The notes: generated from the sequence alone by a model not told the origin. A stretch of DNA of 64,000 bases from Helicobacter sp. 16-1353 (GCF_003288815.1 NZ_NHYM01000001.1:124001-188000); one strand, 5' to 3'. Positions 16,307-25,492 are shown, numbered from the stretch's first letter. Program-made: numbers and translations.

Positions 16307-17623
16307 TTGAAAAAAATCATATTTTTTATTTGTGTATTTTTGCTGAATCTAGATTCAAAACCTATCGATTTTAGTTTGTATAAACTAGATTCAACTAGCC
16401 CCATAAGCGACAATTCACCTGCTTTGCTTATCATATCCGGGATTCAAGGTGATGAGCCGGGTGGATTTAATGCTACTTCTATTTTTATTAAACATTATAA
16501 AATACATAATGGCAATGTTTGGGTTGTGCCAAATCTCAATCAATATAGCATTTTAAAGAATAATCGCGGAATCTACGGCGATATGAATAGAAAATTTGCC
16601 GACTTAAGCGAAAGCGACCCAGAATATCAAATAATCCAAAATATAAAAAATATCATATTAAATGATAATATTGTCAGGATTCTACATTTGCACGATGGAA
16701 GTGGATTCTACAGAGAAAAATATATTAATAATCTACTAAATGAAAATCGCTGGGGAAACTGCTCTATAATAGACCAAAACACCCTTTTTACTTATGATGA
16801 CTTAAATACAGAAGTATCTAAGATTGTAGAGCATATAAATGAAAATCTACTAAATGAATTACATCGCTATCGTGTGCGAAATACAAACACATCTCAAGGA
16901 GATAAAGAACAGGAAAAAAGTCTTACATATTTTGCCACATTAAATAAAAAAATGGCTTTTGCCAATGAAGCCTCCAAAAGTCTTCCATTAAATCAAAGAG
17001 TTTATTATCATCTCCTTGCCATCGAAGCAATGCTAAAAAATATGGATATTAGTTTTGAGCGAGATTTTAATCTAGATATAAAAACGATAAATAGCCTAAT
17101 CAATGATAAAGATATGAATATCGTAATAAATAATATCATAGAGATTCCGCTACATAATATAAAATCTACATTAAACTTTTTTCCAATACAAAAAGATGAT
17201 GTAAGTTTCTATTCAAATACGCCTATTGTATGGCTTTTCGAAGATAATGAAGTATTTAGAATAAAGAATGGAAATAAAAATATAGTATATCTTAATCCAT
17301 TTTTTATTGATTTTGATTATAGTTTAAAAAATGTTAGCCTAGTAATAGATGGAAATGAGATTGAAGTCCCTATAGGAACTATTATCCCACTTAAAGAAAG
17401 CTTTTTGATTCCGCCTTTGGGCTATCGTGTAAATGTTATAGGTTTTTCTAAACAAAATATAAAAAATGAGGTTGACATAGAAATTAAACGAAGCGATTTA
17501 ATGGATAAATTTGCCATTGATAAGGCTAATACAAAATTTCGTATAGAATTTTATAAGCAAGAAAAAAATAAACCGGATAAATTTGCCGGAATGATAATCA
17601 TAAATTTTTCAAATGATAAATAA
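16307..17623 (+). CDS. csd4: Zinc D,L-carboxypeptidase Csd4 (helical cell shape)
   Basis: 438 residues, the length of H. pylori Csd4. Signal peptide to about residue 18. The zinc site is the unusual Gln-Glu-His set: Q47 and E50 in GIQGDEPGG and H129 in LHLHDG; catalytic Glu221 lies in FANEASK, and R87/R95 in NNRGIYGDMNRKF bind the substrate carboxylate. Csd4 trims the peptidoglycan tripeptide to a dipeptide in the periplasm, which helps make helical cells. Start codon is TTG at 16307 with GGAG nine bases upstream. Neighbour of the co-chaperone gene as in H. pylori. Confidence 0.92.
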   Translation: MKKIIFFICVFLLNLDSKPIDFSLYKLDSTSPISDNSPALLIISGIQGDEPGGFNATSIFIKHYKIHNGNVWVVPNLNQYSILKNNRGIYGDMNRKFADLSESDPEYQIIQNIKNIILNDNIVRILHLHDGSGFYREKYINNLLNENRWGNCSIIDQNTLFTYDDLNTEVSKIVEHINENLLNELHRYRVRNTNTSQGDKEQEKSLTYFATLNKKMAFANEASKSLPLNQRVYYHLLAIEAMLKNMDISFERDFNLDIKTINSLINDKDMNIVINNIIEIPLHNIKSTLNFFPIQKDDVSFYSNTPIVWLFEDNEVFRIKNGNKNIVYLNPFFIDFDYSLKNVSLVIDGNEIEVPIGTIIPLKESFLIPPLGYRVNVIGFSKQNIKNEVDIEIKRSDLMDKFAIDKANTKFRIEFYKQEKNKPDKFAGMIIINFSNDK

Positions 17624-17693
17624 TAATTACATTAAGATTCTACTTTGTATTATATTCTTACTTTGTGCGATAGTATGGGCTTTAAAATTTTAG
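17613..17693 (+). CDS. Possible 26-residue membrane microprotein overlapping csd4 stop
   Basis: An ATG at 17613 in a different frame from the end of csd4 reads MINNNYIKILL then CIIFLLCAIVWALKF and stops at 17691-17693. It has one hydrophobic helix with Lys near the N-terminus. There is no ribosome site, so it would depend on coupling to csd4. Conservation is untested and it may be chance. Confidence 0.3.
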   Translation: MINNNYIKILLCIIFLLCAIVWALKF

Positions 17694-17704
17694 ATTCTAA
17701 TATT

Positions 17705-18604
17705 TTAGGATTCTATATAATCTTTAATTCTTTTTTTTATGCTCTCATTGATATTTATCTTTAATACCAAAATACTTAGCGGAATCTCGCAATTACTAAG
17801 CTTCACCTCATCTTTTTTTGTAACGAGTAGCGATGTGGCATTGTAGTTTTTATATTGCGACTTTAGCATTGTTAAATCAAAATTTGAGTGGTCGCTTAGG
17901 GTGATTTTACCGATAATATTGTTTGGTAAAAATACATCAAGTCTATTTGGATTCGCAATTGCTGTTACTAATAGCATTCTTTCTGTTGGATTCTCTATAA
18001 TAACTTCTCGTTTATAATCAACCCCCTCTTTTATAAATAAATCTTTTGGATTCTTATAAAATGGATTCTCGCGATAGATTCCACTAGGAAGTGTGAATCT
18101 AAAATATGGCTCTAATTGCGGAATTAAAATAATATTTAGTTTTTTAAAATTAAATCTAAATCCATCATCTAAAAATACACATTTAGAGCCTAATTCTTTT
18201 GCTTTTAGGATTCCATCTCTGCGATTTTTACATACTATTACACTTGCATTTGGTAGATTTAAAGCAAGCATATATGCCTCATCGCCACTCATTTCTTGCG
18301 ATGCTTGTATAACGCCTTTAATACTTACTATAAGTAGATTCTTGCCTTTACGCTTATAACCTCTTGATATAATTGCAATATCATCGTAATCTTTTGCTAT
18401 TTCTTGCAAAAATGGTGTTTTTCCGCTTCCACCTGCGATTAGATTCCCAATGCTTATAATGGGGATTCCAAAATTATAATATCTTTGAATCTTTCTTCTT
18501 AATGTCGCTACAATGAAATATAATAATGAAATAGGCAAAAGCACAATACTTAGAATCTTCTGCCAAAAATTTGGTTTATAAAAATAGCTATCAATAAATC
18601 TCAT
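17705..18604 (-). CDS. lpxK: Tetraacyldisaccharide 4'-kinase
   Basis: 299 residues. N-terminal membrane segment (FWQKILSIVLLPISLLYFIVA), P-loop GGSGKT (around 58-63) and the CVFLDDGF motif. It phosphorylates the lipid A precursor at the 4' position on the inner face of the inner membrane. It follows nadE by 12 bp on the same strand, as in H. pylori (HP0328-HP0329), and belongs functionally with msbA, which is divergent from nadE. Confidence 0.94.
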   Translation of the reverse strand: MRFIDSYFYKPNFWQKILSIVLLPISLLYFIVATLRRKIQRYYNFGIPIISIGNLIAGGSGKTPFLQEIAKDYDDIAIISRGYKRKGKNLLIVSIKGVIQASQEMSGDEAYMLALNLPNASVIVCKNRRDGILKAKELGSKCVFLDDGFRFNFKKLNIILIPQLEPYFRFTLPSGIYRENPFYKNPKDLFIKEGVDYKREVIIENPTERMLLVTAIANPNRLDVFLPNNIIGKITLSDHSNFDLTMLKSQYKNYNATSLLVTKKDEVKLSNCEIPLSILVLKININESIKKRIKDYIES

Positions 18605-18616
18605 ATTTTATTAATC

Positions 18617-19372
18617 CTACATTTTAGCTATTTTTGGAGGTTCGCCTTTAAAGCTATTTTGTTTTATTCGCTTAAAAATAGACTTTACAAATGCTTTTTC
18701 AAAACCATTTTCAATTAATTCTTTCTCACTAAAACCTTTTACTATTTGCTTTAATAATTTATCAATTTGATTATAAGAATATCCTAAATCGCCCTCATCA
18801 CTCTGCCCGATATAAAGGTCTGCAGAAGGCTTTTTGTCAATGATATATTTTGGGATTCCAATCTTTTTGGCTATCGTAAAAATATCACTTTTATATATAT
18901 CACCAATAGGATTAATAGCATATGCTAAATCCCCATAAAGCGTTCCATATCCTAGCATTAGCTCACTTTTATTGCTAGTTCCTACAACCAAAGCATTATG
19001 TAAAAATGATTTATCATATAAAATACACATTCTAGCTCTAGCACAGAAGTTTCCTATTCTATGAAAACTATTAGTATCATTTTCTAAGTCAATGGTATTT
19101 ATGAAGCTATCCTGTAGTTCGCCGATATTAATAATCTCATAGTAAAGCCCTATGGATTGAGCGAATCTAATGGCATCTTGTGTATTTTTTGGATTTGTTG
19201 AATGTGATGGCAAAATAAATGCTTTTGCTTTATTCTTAAAAATCTTATTACAAAAAAATGCCACAACAGCACTATCAATACCGCCACTAAGCCCAAATAC
19301 AACATTACTAAATCCGCGTTTTTTTACCTCTTTAGTTAGAAATTCTTCTATTTTGTCAATTTTCTTTTGCAT
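18617..19372 (-). CDS. nadE: NAD synthetase, ammonia-dependent
   Basis: 251 residues with the PP-loop FGLSGGIDSAVVA (around 24-36) and the substrate loops ELMLGYGTLYGDLAYAINPIGD and PSADLYIGQSDEGDLGYSY. It lacks a glutaminase domain, so it uses ammonia. It converts nicotinate adenine dinucleotide to NAD. The start ATG is 90 bp from msbA, which is divergent. Confidence 0.95.
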   Translation of the reverse strand: MQKKIDKIEEFLTKEVKKRGFSNVVFGLSGGIDSAVVAFFCNKIFKNKAKAFILPSHSTNPKNTQDAIRFAQSIGLYYEIINIGELQDSFINTIDLENDTNSFHRIGNFCARARMCILYDKSFLHNALVVGTSNKSELMLGYGTLYGDLAYAINPIGDIYKSDIFTIAKKIGIPKYIIDKKPSADLYIGQSDEGDLGYSYNQIDKLLKQIVKGFSEKELIENGFEKAFVKSIFKRIKQNSFKGEPPKIAKM

Positions 19373-19448
19373 ATTAATCTCCCGTTACTTTGGAATGTAT
19401 TTTAAGATATATTTATTTAAAATACAGAAATAAAAATCTCTTTTAAAC

Positions 19449-19454
19449 TATAAT
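19449..19454 (+). promoter_or_regulatory. -10 box giving a possible leaderless msbA mRNA
   Basis: AAACTATAATAACATTTATG: TATAAT at 19449-19454 lies only 7 bases before the ATG at 19462, so transcription would start at or one base before the start codon. No ribosome site precedes the ATG, consistent with a leaderless transcript. Confidence 0.5.
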
Positions 19455-19461
19455 AACATTT

Positions 19462-21117
19462 ATGAAAATATTTATAATTCGATTTCTGCCTTATATAAAA
19501 GGTCATTATCCTAGATTTATCATAGCTATTGGTGCTGGCATTATAACTGCATTATGCACCGCTTTAATTACATACCTTGTAAAACCTGTTCTTGATGATG
19601 TTTTCATCAATAAAGATTCCACAATGTTAATAATTTTACCCATCGTTTTAATCTTTGCATATATGGGTAAAAGTGTAGGAATGTATGCACAATCATATTT
19701 GATGAATTATATTGGACAGGACATTGTAAGGCAGATTCGCAATAAGCTTTTAGCCCATATGCTAAGCTTAGAGATGGAATTTTTTAATAAAATGCGTAGC
19801 GGTGAGCTTGTAGCAAGAATTACAAATGATATTGAATCTATAAGGAATGCCGTTTCAAACTATGTAGGGGATTTCGCAAGAGAGAGCATTACTATTATAG
19901 CGTTAATTGGGGTTGTTATTTACCAAAGTCCAAAATTAGCTATTTTTGGGCTTATTGTAATACCTCTTGCTATGTTTCCTATTAATATAATCGCTAAAAA
20001 GATTAAGAAAATCTCTAAAAAACTAATGGAGCAAAATTCTGATATAACTGCCAAATTAAACGAAATATTTAATAACGCCGAGCTAATAAAAGCAAGTAAT
20101 AGCCAAGAGATTGAGAGCAAATATTTCAATGATGCAAATTATAATTTTTTTAAGATTAATATGAAAGTGGTTCAGCAAAATCAGCTTGTAAATCCGCTTA
20201 TGGAGCTTTTGGGGGCGATTGTTGTTGCTATTGTGATTTATATCGGTGGTAATGAAGTAATAGATGGAAAAATGACTGCTGGGGCATTTTTTTCATTTGT
20301 TGCGGCATTATTTATGATTTACACACCATTAAAAAAAATAACTTCAATGTATGCTGGAATGCAAACAGCACTTGCCGCAGGACATAGAATCTTTGAAATA
20401 CTCGATAGAGCCCCACAAATAAAAGATGGAAATATAGTTTTAAAAAACAATATAGAATCTATTTCATTCGATAATGTTAGTTTAAATTATGACAATGTGG
20501 TGGCTCTAAAAAATATTAATTTAACATTTAATAAAAATGAAATAGTCGCATTAAAAGGTAAAAGTGGTAGTGGAAAAAGCTCTATTGTGAATCTTATTTT
20601 GCGATTATATACACCAAATAAAGGTCAAGTTAAGATAAATGGCATATCGCTTGATAATTACACACAAAAAAGTATTTGCGATAATATCGCCATTGTAACA
20701 CAGAGAATCTTTATTTTTAACGATAGTATCGCTGTAAATGTCGCATATGGAAGTGAAATAGATGAAAAGAAAATAATAGAATCCTTAAAACAAAGTTTTG
20801 CTTGGGATTTTGTGGAGAATCTTCCAGATGGAATCTACACAAAACTAGATGAATATGGAGCAAATCTAAGCGGTGGTCAAAGACAGAGAATAGCGATTGC
20901 TAGGGCAATATATAAGAATCCGCAAATATTAATTTTTGATGAAGCTACAAGTGCATTAGATGAAGCTACGGAAGATTCCATTAAAAAAAGTATTAATTTA
21001 ATCAAAAAAGATAAAATCGTTATTCTAATCGCACATCGCCCAAGCACCATAGAGCTTGCTACAAAAAAGATTGAAATAAGTGATGGCGAAATCAAAAATA
21101 TAGAGATAAAGCAATGA
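19462..21117 (+). CDS. msbA: Lipid A/lipid ABC exporter MsbA-type
   Basis: 551 residues: six-helix transmembrane domain to about 300 (GQDIVRQIRNKLLAHMLSLEMEFF, typical intracellular loop), then an ATPase domain with Walker A KGKSGSGKSS, signature LSGGQRQR, Walker B ILIFDEATSALDE and the switch His in IAHRPST. It flips lipid A core across the inner membrane. The start has no ribosome site. The stop overlaps the following fucosyltransferase start (ATGA), so both are co-transcribed and coupled. Confidence 0.88.
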   Translation: MKIFIIRFLPYIKGHYPRFIIAIGAGIITALCTALITYLVKPVLDDVFINKDSTMLIILPIVLIFAYMGKSVGMYAQSYLMNYIGQDIVRQIRNKLLAHMLSLEMEFFNKMRSGELVARITNDIESIRNAVSNYVGDFARESITIIALIGVVIYQSPKLAIFGLIVIPLAMFPINIIAKKIKKISKKLMEQNSDITAKLNEIFNNAELIKASNSQEIESKYFNDANYNFFKINMKVVQQNQLVNPLMELLGAIVVAIVIYIGGNEVIDGKMTAGAFFSFVAALFMIYTPLKKITSMYAGMQTALAAGHRIFEILDRAPQIKDGNIVLKNNIESISFDNVSLNYDNVVALKNINLTFNKNEIVALKGKSGSGKSSIVNLILRLYTPNKGQVKINGISLDNYTQKSICDNIAIVTQRIFIFNDSIAVNVAYGSEIDEKKIIESLKQSFAWDFVENLPDGIYTKLDEYGANLSGGQRQRIAIARAIYKNPQILIFDEATSALDEATEDSIKKSINLIKKDKIVILIAHRPSTIELATKKIEISDGEIKNIEIKQ

Positions 21118-22076
21118 AACCAATCAAAAAAATTGCATTTTTAGATGGCTATGCAGGATTGGAATCTACAATAGAGCAAATATTAAGCAAAAAATATGAG
21201 ATTATCATAGATTCCAAGAATCCAGATTATATATTTTATAGTGTATTTGGGGCAAAACATATTCATTATGATTGTATTAGGATTTTTATAACTGGAGAAA
21301 ATTGTCGCTGTGATTTTAATTTTGCTGATTATGGAATCGCTTTTGATTATCTAATATTTGAAGATAGATATTTGCGGTATCCGCTATATCTTACTTATGA
21401 AAGCTTTGATAAATGCCTAAATAATACAACAACGATTGCCAATCCATTTAACCGCTCATTTTGTAGCTTTGTAGTTAGCAATGATAAAGCAGATAGCAAA
21501 AGAGAGGAAATTTTTAATAAACTAAGCAAATATAAAAGAGTAGATTCTGGCGGAAAATATAAGAATAATATTGGCGAAGCAGTGGCTGATAAGTTAGAAT
21601 TTTTATCAAAATATAAATTCAATATCGCATTTGAAAATTCCCAAACCAATGGCTATATAACCGAAAAAATTTTTGATGCAAAGGCAGCAGGAAGTATCCC
21701 TATATATTTTGGTGATATAAAAATAGCATATCCTTTAAACGAAAATGGGGGGGGGTTAAATAAAAAAGCATTTATCAATCTAGCAGATTTTACTTGTATA
21801 GATGAAATGATAGAGTTTATAAAAGCTATTGATTGTGATGAAAAACGATATTTAGAAATACTAAATGAGCCTTTAATCTTAGATTCTAATCATAAAGAGA
21901 TATTTAATAAAAGATTGGAGAATTTTTTATATAATATATTTGATTCTCCCCTACAAGAAGCATATAGAAGGGGATTTGGGCAGTGGAGAATGAATATTGA
22001 AAATAGATATAAGAAATTCCAAAAAGCAAGAGAGAAAATCATAAAAATCCAAAATATCATAAGGTTTTACAAATAA
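21114..22076 (+). CDS. Alpha-1,3-fucosyltransferase (GT10) with internal G9 phase switch
   Basis: 320 residues. FCSFVVSN, then VDSGGKYKNNIG and YKFNIAFENSQTNGYITEKIFDA are GT10 donor-binding motifs, as in Helicobacter FutA/FutB, followed by a basic amphipathic C-terminus for membrane binding (KKFQKAREKIIK). It transfers fucose from GDP-fucose to LPS glycans, making Lewis-type antigens. G9 at 21747-21755 encodes Gly-Gly-Gly; loss of one G gives an immediate TAA, gain of one a stop two codons later. In this sequence it is in frame (on). It overlaps msbA by 4 bp. Confidence 0.88.
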   Translation: MKPIKKIAFLDGYAGLESTIEQILSKKYEIIIDSKNPDYIFYSVFGAKHIHYDCIRIFITGENCRCDFNFADYGIAFDYLIFEDRYLRYPLYLTYESFDKCLNNTTTIANPFNRSFCSFVVSNDKADSKREEIFNKLSKYKRVDSGGKYKNNIGEAVADKLEFLSKYKFNIAFENSQTNGYITEKIFDAKAAGSIPIYFGDIKIAYPLNENGGGLNKKAFINLADFTCIDEMIEFIKAIDCDEKRYLEILNEPLILDSNHKEIFNKRLENFLYNIFDSPLQEAYRRGFGQWRMNIENRYKKFQKAREKIIKIQNIIRFYK

Positions 22077-22078
22077 TA

Positions 22079-22699
22079 TTAGATTGCCCTTAAGCTTTCT
22101 AGGATTTCAATCTTTTTTCGATGGAGTTTTACTAGATTATCGGATTCTAGGGTTTTTAAGATTCTACTTATTACCTCTCTTGAAGTGCCTAAAATATCGC
22201 TTAATTCCTCGTGTGATATGAAAATTACATTAGAATCTTGCATTTTAAGCCACTCGATTAATCGTAAATCAAGTCGTTTAAACCGAACTTCCTCGACTAA
22301 ATTTGCCATATATAAGATTCTATCTGCATATTGTTGGAAAATATATTTTTGAAATTCCTCATCTTGGATAAAAATCTCCCGAACAATATTAGATGGAACT
22401 CTATAACCCTCTATATCTGTTGTGGCGATTCCTGTGCCAATTGCAGGCATTGTGTCATTATTAATAAAATTTACATTGCATTGCTCACCAGAGCTAAAAT
22501 AGAATAATAATATACTTTTAGCTTCATTTTGCCGAATGAGTTTCGCTCTACCTTTAGTTATGAATAATATACTATTGCAAATATCGCCTTGATTAAAAAG
22601 TATAGAATCTCGTTTGATTTTCACAAAGATTGCAGAATCTTTGATTAACTGCTGATTAGCAGGTTTTAGTTTTGAGATAAAAGTTAGTTTATTTATCAT
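22079..22699 (-). CDS. Crp/Fnr family transcription regulator with FNR-type recognition helix
   Basis: 206 residues. Cyclic-nucleotide-binding-like beta roll (residues about 20-115; GDICNSILFITKG), dimerisation helix and a winged helix-turn-helix (ISHEELSDILGTSREVISRIL). The recognition helix has E175-x-x-S178-R179, the pattern FNR uses to read TTGAT. It has only two Cys (41 and 74) and lacks the FNR four-Cys iron-sulfur cluster. It is the last gene of the leftward operon, 27 bp after the GMC gene, and probably regulates the palindrome at 25562-25575. Effector unknown. Confidence 0.85.
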   Translation of the reverse strand: MINKLTFISKLKPANQQLIKDSAIFVKIKRDSILFNQGDICNSILFITKGRAKLIRQNEAKSILLFYFSSGEQCNVNFINNDTMPAIGTGIATTDIEGYRVPSNIVREIFIQDEEFQKYIFQQYADRILYMANLVEEVRFKRLDLRLIEWLKMQDSNVIFISHEELSDILGTSREVISRILKTLESDNLVKLHRKKIEILESLRAI

Positions 22700-22726
22700 T
22701 TGGTAACCTTATTGGCAGAATTATAA

Positions 22727-24373
22727 TTAAGATTTTAAATGCTCTTTAATTATATCTGCAACTCGAAAAGAATTTGCATATATACTCCAAGTATAAGGGA
22801 CACTTCCGCCTGTAGGCATAAATGAAGCATCTGTGATATATAAATTTGTTAATTCATGTGCTTTGCAGTTTTTATCCAAAACACTATTATTAATATCATT
22901 GCCAAATCGTGCTCCACCTGCAACTAGATTCGCCGGGGGCGATGAGCCAACGCTAAAATCTATATCTTTTGCCCCCATTTTTTGTAGAATCTTAACTGCT
23001 TTTTTTGATAAATACTCCCCTACTTTTCTATCATGTGGATGTGAATATATATTTACAACAGCCACAGGAATACCATATTTATCCTTATGTGTTTCACTAA
23101 CACTTACAAAACAATCATTTGTAGGAAGCCAATCGCTAAAAACCTCGAAATTCAATCTCCTGCTAGAATATATATTTTTCTCTATTTTTTGTTTTAAATT
23201 ATCGCCCCAGATTATATTGCCATTATCGTAGAATTGCTCTATTACATTTGGGATAATATTTGGATGCTCGAATAAAAAGTCGATAGTCCCGCCCTTATAT
23301 ATCTTGGAATCTTGGCTAAATTCATACCAATCTTGAATACTTCTATTGAAAAATAAACCTCTTTGCATTAATGCAAAAGCATCATTGCTTGATAAATCTT
23401 TTAGATAAAATGTCCCACTACCAACGCCACCTGAAGAAAAAATTAGATTCTTACCAACTTGATTGTGATTATTTGCAATACCATTTGGAAAATACCTATT
23501 TTTAGAGTTTAATAATAATCTTGATGTTTCTATGGCTTGAGCTGCTAGAACAAAAATTCTTGCTTTTATTGAATGCGATTTTTTATGTGCGTCGTAATAA
23601 ATGGCTTCTTTTATGCTAGTTTTATCACTAATTAGTTTATAAACAAAGGCTTCTGGGATTATTTTTGCACTACATTTTTGTAGCAACGCAGCTCTACTAC
23701 TACCTTTTGCACCTGTGGCACAAGGATAAGCCCCGCAATAATGGGAATACGCACAACCATATCTATCCAAATCGCTATATGGCAAAATGGCTCTTGGCGT
23801 AGGAATACTTGTAATGTTTAAGGCATTACAAGCGTTATCAAACCATTTTGTAACTTCGCTATCTTCTAATTTTGGATATGGGAAATCCTTAGTAGAACGA
23901 GGCTCTAAAAATCTATGATTTACTACCTTTCCAGATACGCCAATTACATTCTCAACTTTCGTATAATAGGCTTCTAAATCATCATAGCTAATAGCCCAAT
24001 CAACCACATTTGCACCTTCAATTTCACCATATACACTTTTTAGCTTAAAATCATTAGGTTTTAGGCGATGAAAGAATCCACTCATAAGATTACTACTTCC
24101 ACCAACCATACTGCCATTCCAAAAATTCCAAGTGCCAATATATGTATCTATGCCACCATCGGCATTTTTCTCATTTATGATATGGTATTCATCTTTGAGA
24201 TTTGGTATATACATTTTGCGACGAGATACTGCAAGCTCATCTTTGCTAAAATCATCTTCTTTGTAGTATTTTCCCTTTTCAAGCACAATAACATTATAAT
24301 TCAAATTACTTAGTTCATACGCCACACACGAAGCCCCAGCACCACTACCTATAATGCAAACATCATAAATCAT
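22727..24373 (-). CDS. GMC-family FAD oxidoreductase (gluconate 2-dehydrogenase large subunit type)
   Basis: 548 residues. FAD-binding GSGAGAS (residues 9-15), VVGGSSN-like MVGGSSNLMSG region and the C-terminal NLYITDASFMPTGGSVPYTWSIYANSFRVAD of the GMC fold (key motifs TDASF and P-T-GG). With the Tat-exported small subunit directly upstream it matches the C. jejuni Cj0415-Cj0414 gluconate dehydrogenase pair, which oxidises gluconate in the periplasm and feeds electrons to the chain. The substrate here is inferred; no cytochrome c subunit gene is in the window. Confidence 0.85.
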   Translation of the reverse strand: MIYDVCIIGSGAGASCVAYELSNLNYNVIVLEKGKYYKEDDFSKDELAVSRRKMYIPNLKDEYHIINEKNADGGIDTYIGTWNFWNGSMVGGSSNLMSGFFHRLKPNDFKLKSVYGEIEGANVVDWAISYDDLEAYYTKVENVIGVSGKVVNHRFLEPRSTKDFPYPKLEDSEVTKWFDNACNALNITSIPTPRAILPYSDLDRYGCAYSHYCGAYPCATGAKGSSRAALLQKCSAKIIPEAFVYKLISDKTSIKEAIYYDAHKKSHSIKARIFVLAAQAIETSRLLLNSKNRYFPNGIANNHNQVGKNLIFSSGGVGSGTFYLKDLSSNDAFALMQRGLFFNRSIQDWYEFSQDSKIYKGGTIDFLFEHPNIIPNVIEQFYDNGNIIWGDNLKQKIEKNIYSSRRLNFEVFSDWLPTNDCFVSVSETHKDKYGIPVAVVNIYSHPHDRKVGEYLSKKAVKILQKMGAKDIDFSVGSSPPANLVAGGARFGNDINNSVLDKNCKAHELTNLYITDASFMPTGGSVPYTWSIYANSFRVADIIKEHLKS

Positions 24374-24383
24374 ATTTAATCTT

Positions 24384-24881
24384 TTATAAAAATGGCTTAT
24401 TTGGTTGTGGCAAACCTGTGTGGTGATTTAGCCATTTCCAACCATTTTCATTCGTATTTATGCCATATATGGGGTCTCCTAGTATGGATTCCATAATAAA
24501 AACAAGCATATCATAAATCCAATCTTCTCCCCAAGATATTTTTGAAATATGTTTTAGCAATCTATCTCTATTTGAAAAATCTAAATCTATATAATGTTTA
24601 TTATACATATCTAGGCTTTCTTTATCTAGATTCTTTGCACCATTTATAATGGCATTTTTGGTTTTTTGTGATACTTTTGAATGAGCTAAGATTAGTTTTA
24701 AGTATGCAGCACTATCAATATTTAATTCCTTTATATATGGAAATAAATCTTCTTGCACTAGAGATAAAAGCCTAAACATATCGCTATTTGAAATATTATC
24801 ATCAGCGATTAGCTTAGGCACTACACACATCAAGGACGATGAAGAGAAAATCTTTATGGCATTTCTTCTATTAATTATCAT
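24384..24881 (-). CDS. Gluconate 2-dehydrogenase subunit 3 family, Tat-exported
   Basis: 165 residues starting MIINRRNAIKIFSSSSLM, a twin-arginine signal (NRRNAIKI) with a hydrophobic stretch, then the short helical subunit-3 domain. In C. jejuni the counterpart Cj0414 pairs with the GMC subunit, and such small subunits carry the folded flavoprotein across the Tat pathway. Its start shares one base with the DoxX stop and its stop is 10 bp before the GMC start, so the three are co-expressed. tatA (12742) is in the same window. Confidence 0.82.
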   Translation of the reverse strand: MIINRRNAIKIFSSSSLMCVVPKLIADDNISNSDMFRLLSLVQEDLFPYIKELNIDSAAYLKLILAHSKVSQKTKNAIINGAKNLDKESLDMYNKHYIDLDFSNRDRLLKHISKISWGEDWIYDMLVFIMESILGDPIYGINTNENGWKWLNHHTGLPQPNKPFL

Positions 24882-25309
24882 TATTTTCTAAATATCAAAT
24901 AATCAATGCTAAATTTTCCGCTACCAAAGGCGAATAGAGTAAATAGCATAATCCCGTAATAAAGTGGAATCTCAAAGCCATTATTCCCAGCACTAAAGCC
25001 ATTTGAAAAATGCACGGCAAAAATCGCCACGAGAATTATCACAAGAAGCGGAATAGATAGAATGCGACTAAAAAGCCCAAGTATAAAAAGAGGAACTGCT
25101 AATATCTCAAAAATCGCCACAAAATACACGCTAAGTGTGGGAAGAATGAAGCCCATACTAGCGAACCATTCAGCAGTAGATTCTAGATTGTGCCACTTCA
25201 TAATCGCCGTTTCATAGAATCCATACGCCAAACCAAAGCGGATAAATAGCAAAGATAGCGATTGGAAATTTGAAGTTATGCTAGAAAAAATAATATATAG
25301 ATTTTTCAT
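24881..25309 (-). CDS. DoxX family membrane protein
   Basis: 142 residues with four hydrophobic helices; the pattern RFGLAYGFYETAIMKW...WFASMGFILPTLSVYFVAIFEILAVPLFILGLFSR (key: LLIRFGLAYGF, G-x-x-P, E-x-x-x-P) is the DoxX fold (membrane proteins linked to thiol, sulfur or copper handling; HvfD belongs to this family). It starts 24 bp after the Cys-rich peptide gene, a common pairing in copper-peptide (Hvf/Buf) loci. The exact function here is unknown. Confidence 0.85.
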   Translation of the reverse strand: MKNLYIIFSSITSNFQSLSLLFIRFGLAYGFYETAIMKWHNLESTAEWFASMGFILPTLSVYFVAIFEILAVPLFILGLFSRILSIPLLVIILVAIFAVHFSNGFSAGNNGFEIPLYYGIMLFTLFAFGSGKFSIDYLIFRK

Positions 25310-25333
25310 TTATCTTAATTTTATAGCTATAAT

Positions 25334-25492
25334 TTATTTAGAATCTCCACATTTACCAGCACCACATTTTTGAGGTTTTTCTGTTTTTGTGTCTCCACAT
25401 TTACCAGCACCGCACTTCTCAGCCGCACTTAATGTAGTCGTAAAACCTAATACTAATAATAAACCAAAAAGCATACTTGCTATTTTTTTCAT
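25334..25492 (-). CDS. 52-residue exported Cys-rich peptide with two CGAGKCG motifs
   Basis: Too short for typical ORF lists. Signal peptide MKKIASMLFGLLLVLGF to an Ala-Ala cleavage site (residues 23-24), then EKCGAGKCGD-TKTEKPQ-KCGAGKCGD-SK: two near-identical ten-residue units, four Cys in all. The motif resembles the EGKCG repeats of HvfA-type copper-binding ribosomal peptides. A canonical promoter, an AGGAG ribosome site and an FNR-like palindrome precede it. No HvfB/HvfC (DUF692/DUF2063) modification genes are in the window. It heads the operon DoxX-subunit 3-GMC-Crp/Fnr. Copper or heme-stress role is inferred. Confidence 0.8.
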   Translation of the reverse strand: MKKIASMLFGLLLVLGFTTTLSAAEKCGAGKCGDTKTEKPQKCGAGKCGDSK

